A stretch of DNA of 64,000 nt from Branchiostoma floridae. Lineage: Eukaryota; Chordata; Leptocardii; Amphioxiformes; Branchiostomatidae. Made by a program: the position numbers and the translations under genes. The DNA is taken from the NCBI RefSeq assembly GCF_000003815.2, contig NC_049981.1, forward strand, positions 850,636 to 914,635, given 5' to 3'. Shown here in pieces: positions 1-10,800 of this stretch (within the stretch, counting starts at the first letter, position 1; every line of letters begins with the position of its first letter). The notes below the pieces were generated by a model, which searched no databases, was not told the origin of the DNA, and worked only from the letters and a program-made list of their open reading frames with translations.

Positions 1-3000
1 TCTAGTTAAGTACAAATTGGCGAAGTTGTCCAGCTTTGGGCTAGCAGATTGAATATTGTTTTGGAGAAAAGATCCATACTTTGGATAGTTCCCCTTGACC
101 CTTGTCCCGTTCTGCACAGTTTGAAATATGCCGCTAGGATGGCGACCATGTGTCACATGTGCTAACGTTCTCCTGTCCAAGTCTGCAAATATTATGAAAC
201 GCTCGTTTGGGCCGTTTGAACTCGATCCATCTTAAATTTCCCTTCTTCAGAACGAAATAGAAATATTTTGAAGCACCGCCCGAGTAAGGAAGGTTCAGAG
301 AATGTGCCGTTTAAATGCCATAGGGTGAACTGAGTTACCGGCTTTGGTAATGTTGCCAAACTCGGCAAAGAGCTTTGAAAATCGTTTCCAGATTTTCTTT
401 TCTTTCCAGCCGTAAGTTCGTTTGTGTAAGCACACAATGTCAGCCTGGGAGATAATGAATAAATACGTGTTGATGCGGCGTTTATTTGTGGTCTATTCTC
501 GTCTTTGCGTTTTCTTTTTATCTCAAGGATCATCATGTCAACTTGTTAAAACCCAGATCCTAGCCCGTTTGAAATATTTCAAATAACTTGGCGACTTGGA
601 GCATCGTACCCTAGGCTACAAGACTTGGGGCCTTTTCATTGCTTAAATGATAGGGGGTAGAGTAATATACACAATGTAGTGTGACAATATTGGCGTCCAT
701 AAATTCTATTGCCCCAACACACGCTTGTTTTTGTCTATAAAACTAGGCTATGCTAACTATAATTAGCTATAAAAGCCCATGATTCAACATGTGGATAAAT
801 ATTCATTTGTCTTCTTTGCTTTCTTGTCTTAGCGAAAACTAACCGGTATTACGTTGTTTTCAAACATATGTATTAATAACATTTTTATAGTTTCGAGGCA
901 TACAGAGTATGAAACAATAGCAATTGCAATTTCTCGCTATTGAATCTGTTTTTCATGTAATATTCAAAGGATTGAAAAGTCCTGTGTATGTAAGAGATGA
1001 CTTGTTGGTTTATTTGATCACCTGACTGTCCAGTGGCCGGTTCCGTTGACCAATACAAACAACTGCCCACTCAACAAACCAAACAACCCGATGACCAACA
1101 GGGAAAATACACACAATTATAGCATGATTCATACCATCCACACAACAATCGAAATTCTATTTCTGTATTGTGTAAATAAAGTTTCCTTTTATGTAGTTTT
1201 AAATGGGCGTACATTTTATTTTCAAAAGCCTTTTACGAAATCAACGAAGATGAAGTGTACCGTTGCTTCTTTCCTACGACAAGAAAACGATCTGTAAAAG
1301 TCATAATCATCAAAGCCACTGATTGGTTTCATAAAAAGGTCATGTTACTGCCCTTTGAAGTGTGGACGTTGAGTTAAGCCAATTAGGAACTTTGTTTCAT
1401 CGCGTATTTGTCAACGCGTCTGAGCGTAAAAACCCGTAGACAGGATGTCCGCCATTTTGTTTCCGGTCGAATACAATGCAACTTGTTGTGCGTTATGTAG
1501 GTAGCGACAGGTGTAATTTCACAACAAGTGTAGTGAAAAAAATGTTTCTACGTTCCAAACCTGGATAAGAAACTAAAATCAGTCGACAAAGTTTTGAATA
1601 CATGCTCGCGGCTTGCAAAGTTCGGACAATGAGGGGAGCGAATTTGACTAATTGTTAGAAAAACATTCAATCACCTACGATAGAATGCAAATCAAACAGT
1701 TAATTAGTGATGGCAAACTAGGTGTAAAGTGACGATACACACTAGCTGCTAGCAGTGCATTGTTCAACCAAGGATGTACAGAGAAGATTGGTTTGCAAAC
1801 ATGTACAACCAGACTTCTTAGTAAATACAACAAATTACATTTCCCTGTGTGGTACACGATTTCCCACAGTTTCCACCTAAAACGGCAAGCCAGGTAAACA
1901 ATGTACGTTTGTATTTTAGCTCACAACATCTCCCTTCCCACAGACACAAAACAATGTATATATGCAAAACGAATTCTAACTTTATACATGCTTATGTTAA
2001 CACTAATTACTGTCTTTAAACAATAATTATTTTGTTTATGAACGATACAAGGCTACCTTTTTGATGAGAATAACGGGAAGTTAAGGTAGACAAGCGAAAC
2101 GCTTGGAGTACACTGAAAACTACTCAACGTGAGTCATGTTTCCTTTGCTGTCTGTAATTTTTGAGCCGACGCCTTTTCTTTCAACACAGACCAAACTACT
2201 GACGGCTTTGGCGAAACTAAAAAAGGAAAAGAAGATCTTTCTATGTACACAATGAAAAGAACAGTACTGTTTTCAATTTCACAAAGTATAGTCACCGTGA
2301 GCAATATACTTTTTTGGACATTTATAAACTCTTTCAATTTCGATCTTCAATACTTTCTGTTCTGTTTGCCATAGACAATTTAAACGTTAACGACAGTTTT
2401 GGTGTTCAACGCTGTATACAATCGACTTTTTACCGATTCTCTGTATACTCAGAGCTTCAAATACTACAATATAGCCCTTTTTTACTAGATTATTTTCACA
2501 AGGTACTGCACTGGAGTAACAGTTGATACTGTATGTACTAGACAAAAATGGCGCTGGGGTTAGAATTTTGGGAAGAAGACAGGTTACCAACATAATATTT
2601 GCTTTAGTTGAGGAAACATCCTTGTAACTTTAAATTCAAATATTTCTCGGGTACGTGTTTAGATGTTAAGAAAAGTTTACAGATATCCGTAACGGTACAT
2701 ACTATTTAACAGTAGCTATGCACTTAGTAATAGCAAAAACGCGGTTGGTACTGTTATGATAACTTGTTCGACCTTTCCAATGGGTCCGGTTAGAACCCAA
2801 AAAAACACATGCCCGCCATGTTAAAAGGTTGGTATTTAGATATTGATCTAGAGAATATACACCAGTTCTAACCCCCGCACACGCTCTCACGAAAACCCTG
2901 GTCTATCTATCAGAACCGTTATCACCCCCTTGTTGTGTGTTCCCGTTAAAAAAAGAAACGTGCAAGACGATACCGCCATGTTAAATACTTGTTTGTTCGC

Positions 3001-3200
3001 AAACAACGTTAATCTACAAACTACGAATACTGTATCTTCACTACTGCTACTACTACTGGCACAACACATGTGTAGTCGCTTTCTGCAAGGTTTTCGGCCT
3101 TTCGACTTAACGGTTCACAATGATATGGTTGGAAAGCCAGCCCCAAACGTTTGGGAATGAAGGCTTAAGCCTACCGTAAAGTAAGGTTTTGTTGCACTGG
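1..3200. other. Gene-poor AT-rich flank, no supported gene
   Basis: I see no exon with convincing protein similarity or splice structure on either strand; open frames here are short and low-complexity. Two spots look like start regions but cannot be supported as genes. Near 1441-1470 a CCGCCATTTTG (YY1-like) box sits beside TTTCCGG (ETS-like). At 2549 an ATGG in strong context opens a frame of only 15 codons. The stretch is most likely intergenic. Confidence 0.5.
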
Positions 3201-3600
3201 CATGTTTTACGCCTGGCCGGGTGACGCTAGCGTCCCTACCTCAAAACGACAGGTGTACCGCTGTTAAGGTGTGTACGTGCGTGCTGTACGTCAACTCACC
3301 TGACGCGACGCAACAGGTAAGGATGATGGCGTGAAGTAACGTTGACGTTCCCGGTGTCATCTTGACGTGTGAGGTGCGCGACAGACGTCCGACATGAGCT
3401 CAAGTTTGTCCCGTTTGGCAATTTGCCGTTATGACGTATGCGGGGAGAAGGACTTCCGGGTTAGAGGTCACATGTGGGCGGTGTTTATCTTTAGGGCAGG
3501 GCCAAGGTGGGCGGAGCTTAAGTCTTTTGTAGTTCTAGTTTGATCCGCATAGTGGCGCCTGTGATTGACCGCGGGTTGTAAAAGACTTATGAAGATATCA
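3200..3600. promoter_or_regulatory. GC-rich, CpG-bearing promoter-like region upstream of the kinase gene
   Basis: Against an AT-rich background this 400-bp block is rich in CpG and contains several TGACG/CGTCA half-sites (for example TTATGACGTATG near 3430), an ETS-like CTTCCGGG near 3452, an E-box CACATGTG near 3470 and two GGGCGG GC boxes near 3478 and 3510. These are typical of TATA-less animal promoters. The first coding exon downstream begins at 4578, so a 5' UTR exon spliced into the 4.5-kb region is possible. Which strand is driven is inference. Confidence 0.35.
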
Positions 3601-4577
3601 TAGAATTCCCCGTGGCCAGAGGTTTTGTTCATCAAGCCTAAATGAGATTGAAGACGAGCGTCATTTTATCATGAATTGTTTACGATATGATGATAAACGC
3701 ACAAAACCTGCTCGAAAGAATTTGATATGTTCTGTTTGCAAAATAAATTCAACTATATTCGAGGAGGTGATAACCCTTTCTGTGTACAAATAGGCAAATA
3801 TATCAAAGAATGCTTAGACCTTGCAACCAGTAATGTAAATGATTCTATAGAGTCAATGTATTATGCAGATATTGATACTTATTCGTAGACACACATATAG
3901 ATAATTCATTGTATACACTTTTCTGTCCACATAGATATTTGTAGCAGACCTTACAAAAGTCGCCGTACTTTTGCAATTGTTTCGCCAATAAAGATGTCCA
4001 AAGTTATGTTGCCCTTCACAACATAGCTCTTTAAATACTTTCTGTGTATATCGTCAGTACTTGGTAGAACCGGATGGTGGCGCTCTTGATTGGTCCGATA
4101 GTGCTGGTGCCTGGTAGTAAAATACTTTCGCTGCCATTCACTACGTAGCTGTTTCAATACTATCTGACAGGGTGTATATCTTCAATCGAATAGCTACATA
4201 CATCTTAAAGCTTTATCCTGAGGCATGGACGTATTATTTTGGTGTGTCTGTGTGCTTGTTTCTGTAAGGTGTGAAATTTAGCATACGTGATATATGCTTG
4301 TGTTTTACAAATATGTCTATAGCTGCCGGGTTACTGCATAGCCAGCAGTTACCATGTGTTTAACAAACAATCAAATATAGAGTGAACAACGATGGGTCAC
4401 TGTTACACTACAACCCATTGAATGATCCCATTTTAATGTGTTGTGGGGCAATCAAATAAAAGTTAAAATCCCGAGTGCTCCAAAGGCATTGGATCTTTTC
4501 ATGGTTCGTCTTTTGACTTTGTTAAACGTTAGTCCATCCGACGGACTTACTTGCACACGCTTCTAGTAGAAAGCAAG

Positions 4578-5822
4578 ATGGAAAGGTGGTCTGGAGGAAA
4601 ACTAAGAGCCTACGAAGCAGCAAGAAAAGATGTTAGTGGCTCGAAGACGTCGCCGAGGGTTCAAGATTCAACTGAAACTATCCGAGGTTACGAACTGACG
4701 CGTACCCTCGGCCGAGGGGAGTTTGGTAAAGTCTACGAGGCGAGATTCGAGGACAATCATTATGCCATCAAGCAGATCAAGTTGAAGCGTAGTCGGAGAT
4801 CTAACTGGTTGGCCTTTCGGTCCCTCCACTCCGTCGGCCGCCTGCGGGCGGTGGGGGAAGAAGGTGCCGCCGCCGAACTCGAACCACTCCTGGCGCTAAG
4901 CAAGCTGAAACACAAGCACCTCGTGACATTCTACCAGGCTTTTATTGCACAGAAATCTATGTGGATTGTGTTAGAGTTGTGCCCCCTGGGAGACATGGAT
5001 GGTTTCGTCCTGTCAGAGGAATACGATCGTGCGTTGGACCTGTCAATCATGAGACAGGTGGCGGCGGGAATCGCGTTCCTCCACGAGAATGGTATCGTCC
5101 ATCGTGACGTCAAACCCGCCAATATTCTCTTCACTGGAAAGCCATGGAGTCCGGAGGCTAAGATAGCGGACTTCGGACTAGCAAAGCTGTACAATGCCGT
5201 TTCAGAGGGTGGGCATGGGGGGTTGGTGTCTGGGAAGGGGACGCCATGTTTTGTTGCCCCTGAAGTTGTCCAACCTCCTTACACCGAGAAATGTGACGTG
5301 TTCTCTATGGGCGTGGTATTCGCTGCTCTCACAGACCTCACAACAGTTGCAAGAGGGAAGTTGGGACTACTCATAAAAGGTGAACCGATTTTCGAGGCTC
5401 TTATTGAGAATCCCCAACTGAACCTGTATAGACGATTGATGACGTCACTCCCGTCAGGAAGCCCTCTGAAAGACCTGTGCTTGGCCATGCTGGCGTACAA
5501 GCCAGAAGACCGACCCTCAGCTGCGCATGCGCAAGAAGTCCTGTTACAAATACGCCATCAAGATTCCCAGCATGCCCCGCATCGGCAGGAGGATAATGAT
5601 GTTGGCGCATGCGCGGACGTCCTTGGGACGGTTTTGACGCTGCGACATTTGGAACTCACGGACAAGACAGAACATGACAGTGGGGACGAAGTGACGCAGA
5701 CTGAAGTACGTTGCCGTAACGACAAGAGCTTTTCTGACGAACATTATCATTCTGACGCGTCTGATGACGTCAGCAGTTCTGAGGACGACGAGCATGACGA
5801 AATCACATGTCGCTTGCTTTAA
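4578..5822 (+). CDS. STK35/PDIK1L-like serine/threonine protein kinase (single coding exon)
   Basis: The predicted protein has 414 residues, with a kinase domain at about 36-330. Visible motifs are the glycine loop GRGEFGKV (46-52), the ATP-binding lysine in YAIK (K65), catalytic HRDVKPAN (175-182), DFG (198-200) and APE (227-229), so it should be active. The GDMDGFVL segment after the hinge and the LIENPQLNL segment in the C-lobe match the STK35/PDIK1L (CLIK1) family, nuclear and actin/PDLIM1-linked kinases in vertebrates. The 80-residue tail is acidic, rich in Ser/Asp/Glu. I chose ATG 4578 because it has A at -3 and G at +4; the frame stays open upstream without another ATG. An AATAAA lies about 420 bp past the stop. 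The exact subfamily is inferred from motifs. Confidence 0.85.
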   Translation: MERWSGGKLRAYEAARKDVSGSKTSPRVQDSTETIRGYELTRTLGRGEFGKVYEARFEDNHYAIKQIKLKRSRRSNWLAFRSLHSVGRLRAVGEEGAAAELEPLLALSKLKHKHLVTFYQAFIAQKSMWIVLELCPLGDMDGFVLSEEYDRALDLSIMRQVAAGIAFLHENGIVHRDVKPANILFTGKPWSPEAKIADFGLAKLYNAVSEGGHGGLVSGKGTPCFVAPEVVQPPYTEKCDVFSMGVVFAALTDLTTVARGKLGLLIKGEPIFEALIENPQLNLYRRLMTSLPSGSPLKDLCLAMLAYKPEDRPSAAHAQEVLLQIRHQDSQHAPHRQEDNDVGACADVLGTVLTLRHLELTDKTEHDSGDEVTQTEVRCRNDKSFSDEHYHSDASDDVSSSEDDEHDEITCRLL

Positions 5823-6238
5823 GTTTTGTGTCATACGTCAGGGACAACATAATTTGATTAGGGTCATGTGTATTTTAGGACTCAGACATTCCTTTTACTT
5901 TGCGATGAGTTCGAGTATACTCGAAATGTCAGTTGATTCAAACAATGATTTTAACCTCCTTACTTAAAAAAAGCAAAACAATAACAACATCGTAAACTCT
6001 TATTGAAGAGGAAGGGGCATGAGCAGTTAGCGTACGTCACTTATCAGTCTTGGGATATACAGCATAAAACGTTGTTTTATAATATATTGTTCTCCTTGTC
6101 CCCGTGGCACAGTACAGTCGTATCAATGCGTTGTGAATATTGCTGTGCAGTGTAATAACTTTGAAGGTAGATTCAACTCATAATATAGAAAAATGACCAA
6201 ACACGCTGACTTTATTCTTACAATATGTCCCAAAAGAC

Positions 6239-6244
6239 AATAAA
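6239..6244 (+). terminator. Poly(A) signal of the kinase gene
   Basis: AATAAA about 420 bp downstream of the kinase stop codon and about 460 bp before the next gene's start codon on the same strand. It is the first such hexamer after the stop and is the likely 3' end signal. Confidence 0.5.
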
Positions 6245-6579
6245 GCTTTTGAGATTTTTACTCTTGTGTTTATTATGTGAGCTTATTCAATTTTGCTGTA
6301 AGGTGTCACATTTTAAGCAGTGGTCCGGACTATGGTTTCAATATCAGTCATGCCGGAATTTATGCTTTATTTTGTATCAAAATCGGTACATTTCTTACTC
6401 CAGAGGATATCAGTTGTAATCAACGGTTGTCGAGCCAACAGGGCTGTGGTTGTCAACCGCCTTTGGCTCTAGTATTCAATATTACATATACGATTGATTC
6501 GCTCTCACGTGTCAGTGGGGAACCCTAGCGGTTTTTAAAATATTGGCAGCACCCAGTTGTTCTACATGCAATAATATCA

Positions 6580-6703
6580 CCGATTGCTAGGCGTCGCTTT
6601 TAGACCGCGCAGAAGCTTTAAACCACTGCTTTACTTTCGACCAATCACAGGACGCAAATTTTATAGGCCTGGGACGAGAAGCTTTTTCTACATCAAGGGT
6701 AAA
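6580..6703 (+). promoter_or_regulatory. Promoter-proximal region and 5' UTR of the Z-alpha/dsRBD gene
   Basis: A CCAAT box (GACCAATCACAG, near 6639) and CpG-containing sequence lie 40-120 bp before an ATG in excellent context (AAAATGG). An in-frame ATG near 6584 also exists, but its translation (Arg/Phe-rich, overlapping the CCAAT box) looks like untranslated sequence, so I start the protein at 6704. Confidence 0.4.
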
Positions 6704-7803
6704 ATGGCGGACCAACAAGGTCTGTCCAACAAAGACAAGGTTTGTCAGTTTTTTGCGTCCAATGCCGGGCTGCATTTTCGCTCGGCAGACGTGGCGGCTG
6801 CCCTGGGACTGGACGGGCGAAGCGTAGGGCAGCAACTCGCCCGGCTATGGCGGGCCGGCTTCGTAGAGAAGGTTCAGGTACGCCTAGGGCTTGTTGTTGC
6901 ATGTTGTTCTGCTCTATAGTTAGTAGTTGTGGAATTGTGCGACTTCCCCCCTCCCCAAAATGAAGACAAGCTTACAGAAATTTATTGCGTTTTCTGGTCC
7001 GCAAATGGTTATGGATACCGTTCTTGAACTTGTCGGGGTCTTAGATTTAGTTTATGAGGTAACGGAAGATTAGAGTAGCTAGGACGTTCAAGTGTGTTAT
7101 TGTTCGAGGGCCGTGCAAGTACACAAATCATTCAACGATAGGTAATTGTTATGGATGACATTCAGTACCAAGGACAGTGATGGAAGTGTTGTTGTTTCTA
7201 CTTATCCGTCGTTACCCTGAAATAGACAAGTACACGTAGCTATTTTAAGGAAAGAAAGTTAGGAAAATGTAAAGGTAAAGTTCAAATTCATCAGCAAAGA
7301 GTACAAGACACCAAAGCCTTTGTTCTAGCCGCCACATGCTCAAGTTGTATATGTATCTGTCTGTACATGTCAATAAGCATTCAATTGTTACAAACTGTGC
7401 TAGCCATCTTGATGCATTATGTATAATTGCCTTCTGCCCTGTTTGGGGCCAATTGTTTACTGCTTTTGCTGTTTGAATACTGCCATTGCTCCCAATAGAT
7501 CTGCTTAGAGATTGAGCAAAAGTGCTTTTCTAAAGGTTCCAAAGTAGGATTTGAACCCAGGACCTCCAGATCCTAAACATAGCAGCTTAGCCACTAATCT
7601 AAAATACCAGTGAGACTTTTTTTGTGTGTAAAACTAACTAAAAATCCTTTCCCTCTGCCCCACCCCAGACTACCCCCTATGCTACCTGGCGTATGAAGCT
7701 TCACACGTATCCCGGGAGAAACTTACACGGGCCGGCTGCGCCAAAACCCGCCATTCCGACACCAGCGAAGAAGTCTACAAGGGGGTCAAGATCACACGAG
7801 GAA
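6704..7803 (+). other. First Z-alpha-like winged-helix domain, split over exons 1 and 2
   Basis: Exon 1 (58 codons) supplies helices 1-3 with the pattern VAAALGLD...LARLWRAGFVEKV, and exon 2 starts with the beta-wing TTPYATWRMK. The wing matches the proline-containing wing of the Z-alpha family with its conserved tryptophan, and joining the exons in phase 0 restores the motif exactly. At the recognition helix the position of the canonical Asn is Gly and that of the canonical Tyr is Ala, so the usual Z-DNA contacts are missing. The rest of exon 2 is Lys/Arg/Pro-rich. Confidence 0.7.
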
Positions 7804-10800
7804 GTAAGAAATGTAAGATTTTCTGCAGTGTTGATATCAGTCCAATAATTACGTATCACATATAGAATGGTTGCAAGCATTTGCACAAATTTTATGACAT
7901 TCAACTTTTAATGAAAAATACACCATACCGTGGTAATCTCTTTACAAAAAATTGCAAATTGTAGGATAATGCAAGTCTTAGAAGACTATGCAAAATGCGA
8001 TCGACATATTGAAACCAGTGTCTTTCAATTTCTCTTTCTGGCTTTTGAACTTAATGTATCAGGGTATGGATTGCCATTGACAGAATTGCTAAATTTTCCT
8101 CTGTCAAAAGAATGCAGAATGTGTTATGGTGGTCTGCTATGTATTAATCCTCAATTTCAATGTATTGATCTCAAGTAAAGAGAATCTATATTGAAAAGTT
8201 CTGTCTTTTAAGAAAACATCAGATTCTCTGAATTTTTTTTTCTTTAAGATCTAGTTAACATTTGAAGGATGGAATAAGACAATCAGTCATAACTTAATTT
8301 TCAATCCCAGGACACTGGACACTGTCCCATGGGGTCACCCATGGTTCAAGGATGGAGAGAAGGGGAGAATGAGGAGCAAGAAGAAGAGGAAGAAGTCGGC
8401 CAGGAGAGCTCTCTAGTTGAAGGTAAGGAACAACTCAATAAAACTTAAGTTTAAACCAAGTTAAAACAGGATAATGCAAATATAGAACTTAATATGTCAG
8501 ATAATCATCAGAAATTTCAGATAGCAACTACTTGAATAATGTTATTGTCCGTGCCCCCAGTATTGTCCGTACCCCAAGTAGTGTCCGTACCCCCAGATGT
8601 GTTCGTACCCCCAGTAGTGTCCGTACCCCCAGTGGTGTCTGTACCCCCAGTAGTGTCCGTACCCCCAGTGGTGTCCGTACCCCCAGTGGTGTCCGTACCC
8701 CCAGTGGTGTCCGTGCCCCCAGTGGTGTCAGTACGCCCAGTGGTGTCCGTACCCCCAGTAGTGTCCGTACCCCCAGTAGTGTCAGTACCCCCAGTAGTGT
8801 CTGTACCCCCAGTAGTGTTGTACCCCCAGTAGTGTCCGTACCCCCAGTAGTGTCCGTACCCCCAGTAGTGTCCGTACCCCCAGTAGTGTCCGTACCCCCA
8901 GTAGTGTCCGTACCCCCAGTGGTGTCCGTACCCCCAGTGGTGTCAGTACCCCCAGTGGTGTCCGTACCCCCAGTAGTGTCCGTACCCCCAGTAGTGTCCG
9001 TACCCCCAGTAGTGTCCGTACCCCCAGTAGTGTCCGTACCCCCAGTAGTGTCTGTACCCCCAGTAGTGTTGTACCCCCAGTAGTGTCCGTACCCCCAGTA
9101 GTGTCCGTACCCCCAGTGGTGTCAGTACCCCCAGTAGTGTCAGTACCCCCAGTAGTGTCCGTACCCCCAGTAGTGTCCGTACCCCCAGTAGTGTCCATAC
9201 CCCATGTAGCCTCCTAAACCACAGTTATGTCAGATGTGGATTATCACACCAACATGGTCATTATCAAAAATAATGTACAACCTGTCTGGTTGCTTTAGAT
9301 AGATAATATGCTGGTAGAAATAAACACACAATACGCAAAAAGATTTGCTGATAATTAATTTCATAAGACCATATGAATAATGCCCAAGGTAAGTTTTGGG
9401 AAAATGTTGTGACCCAATTCAAGAAACTGGTGTTGAAAGGTATACTCTCAACACCCTGTATCAGAATCTGTGTCTGAATCAGGTTGAACTTCTTTGTAGC
9501 AGGTTGAACTATATGCACTTGTTATATATAGTTGTGACTACTAGTTAACCTAAACTATTGCAATATTTCCAAGGTTTCTAACTTTCAGTGTTGGATGTAA
9601 GAAGAAAGTTTAGCGTCGTATTTCATCATGGGCAATAGGCCTTGGAATGTTTTTTTTTTTTCTAATGGCAACAAAGATGAATGGTGCTACACTCTGTTCA
9701 AGTTTTAAGCATAATGTGAGCTATCTAGTGAGGATTCTCCTACAGTGCTTGGTGGCAAATTGTTCAGCTCTATGGTAGGTCTAGGAAAATTTGCCCCAGT
9801 ATTGCATTAAATGTTATTATGATGCTTACAAACTTAGTGTTTCTGAGTTTTCTAAACAAAGCCCTTTTCTTCTTTTTTTTAGTACCCAGTGTTAGGATGC
9901 CAGCTTTCCACAGTGTTTCTTCAAAACCTCCACCTTCAACAAGAAGAGAAGCAACATCATCCCAAGAGAACATCTCAGTTCAAAAAAAGGCTGCTGAAAT
10001 TCCGACAACCAAGAGGAAATTAGGACGCTTGCCCGGTAACAAACTGTCAGCAACAACACTTCAGGTTGGACTTAGAGGAAGCAAAACTGGGAAGACAACT
10101 GCAGGGTTTTGCCAGAAAACTGCATGTGTTGCAACTGGACTGAAAAGAAAGGTTTCTTCAGATTCAAAGAATGCAGACCAAGGAAGGAAAGGGAGAGTAA
10201 AGAAAACAGTGTCACAAACCCAAGGTAGAGAAGTCAACAGTGACAGATGTTTGTCAGATTCTGAGTCCTCATTAACAGAAATTGTTGGAACTGTACAGAA
10301 AAGGAAAGTTGTAGCTGAGACAACAATTGGAAACCAAGGAGTGAAAGGAAAAGTGAAGAAAAGAAAGTCACAACCTGCACTGAGAGAAGACAGCATTGAC
10401 AGAAGTAGTACAGATTCTGAGTCCTCTTCTCCAAAAGTTGTTAGAACTGTACTAAAATGGAAAGTTGGAGCTGAGAAAACAAAAGGAAACCAAGGAATGA
10501 AAGGAATAGTGAAGAAAACCACGTCACAAACCATGGATAAAGACTGCAGTGACAGAAGTGGCGTAGATTCTCAGTCCCAAGTACAGAACAAGACACAGCT
10601 TATGCCTACCACAGTGTCATGCCAAAGAACATCTACAACTGCAGTGAAAAAGAACACAGACAAAGTACAGAAAAGGAAAGTGATCAAGAAAACAATGACC
10701 CAAACAACATGTAGGGAAGGTGAGGGTGGTGCAGGTGGCATACCTGGTTCTCTACAGAACAAAGCGCGACTAATGCCTGTCACCCTTGCACCCACATTGA

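Noticed and set aside
192-536. 114-residue minus-strand frame near the left edge
   Set aside because: No family motif, and the Lys/Arg/Ser-rich composition looks random. No splice or promoter context supports it.
1441-1500. Start of a minus-strand gene (CAAAATGGCGGAC context)
   Set aside because: The frame closes after 14 codons and no convincing donor or next exon was found; the CCGCCATTTTG box alone suggests at most a promoter.
6629-6638. GAAAGTAAAG on the minus strand as an interferon-response (IRF/ISRE) site before the Z-alpha gene
   Set aside because: The second half-site departs from GAAANNGAAA at two bases; a single weak match is expected by chance.
6584-6703. Upstream in-frame ATG that would lengthen the Z-alpha/dsRBD protein by 40 residues
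   Set aside because: The stretch overlaps a CCAAT box and reads like untranslated sequence. ATG 6704 has a far better context and begins the folded domain.
8532-9198. Long open frames on both strands (VPPVVS-type and TDTTGG/LLGVRT-type repeats)
   Set aside because: They are products of an 18-bp minisatellite. Two 17-bp units break the frame, there are no supporting splice sites, and the exons on either side join in phase without it.
10061-10534. Minus-strand frame of 157 residues opposite the long exon
   Set aside because: Shadow of the repeat-rich coding sequence on the plus strand.
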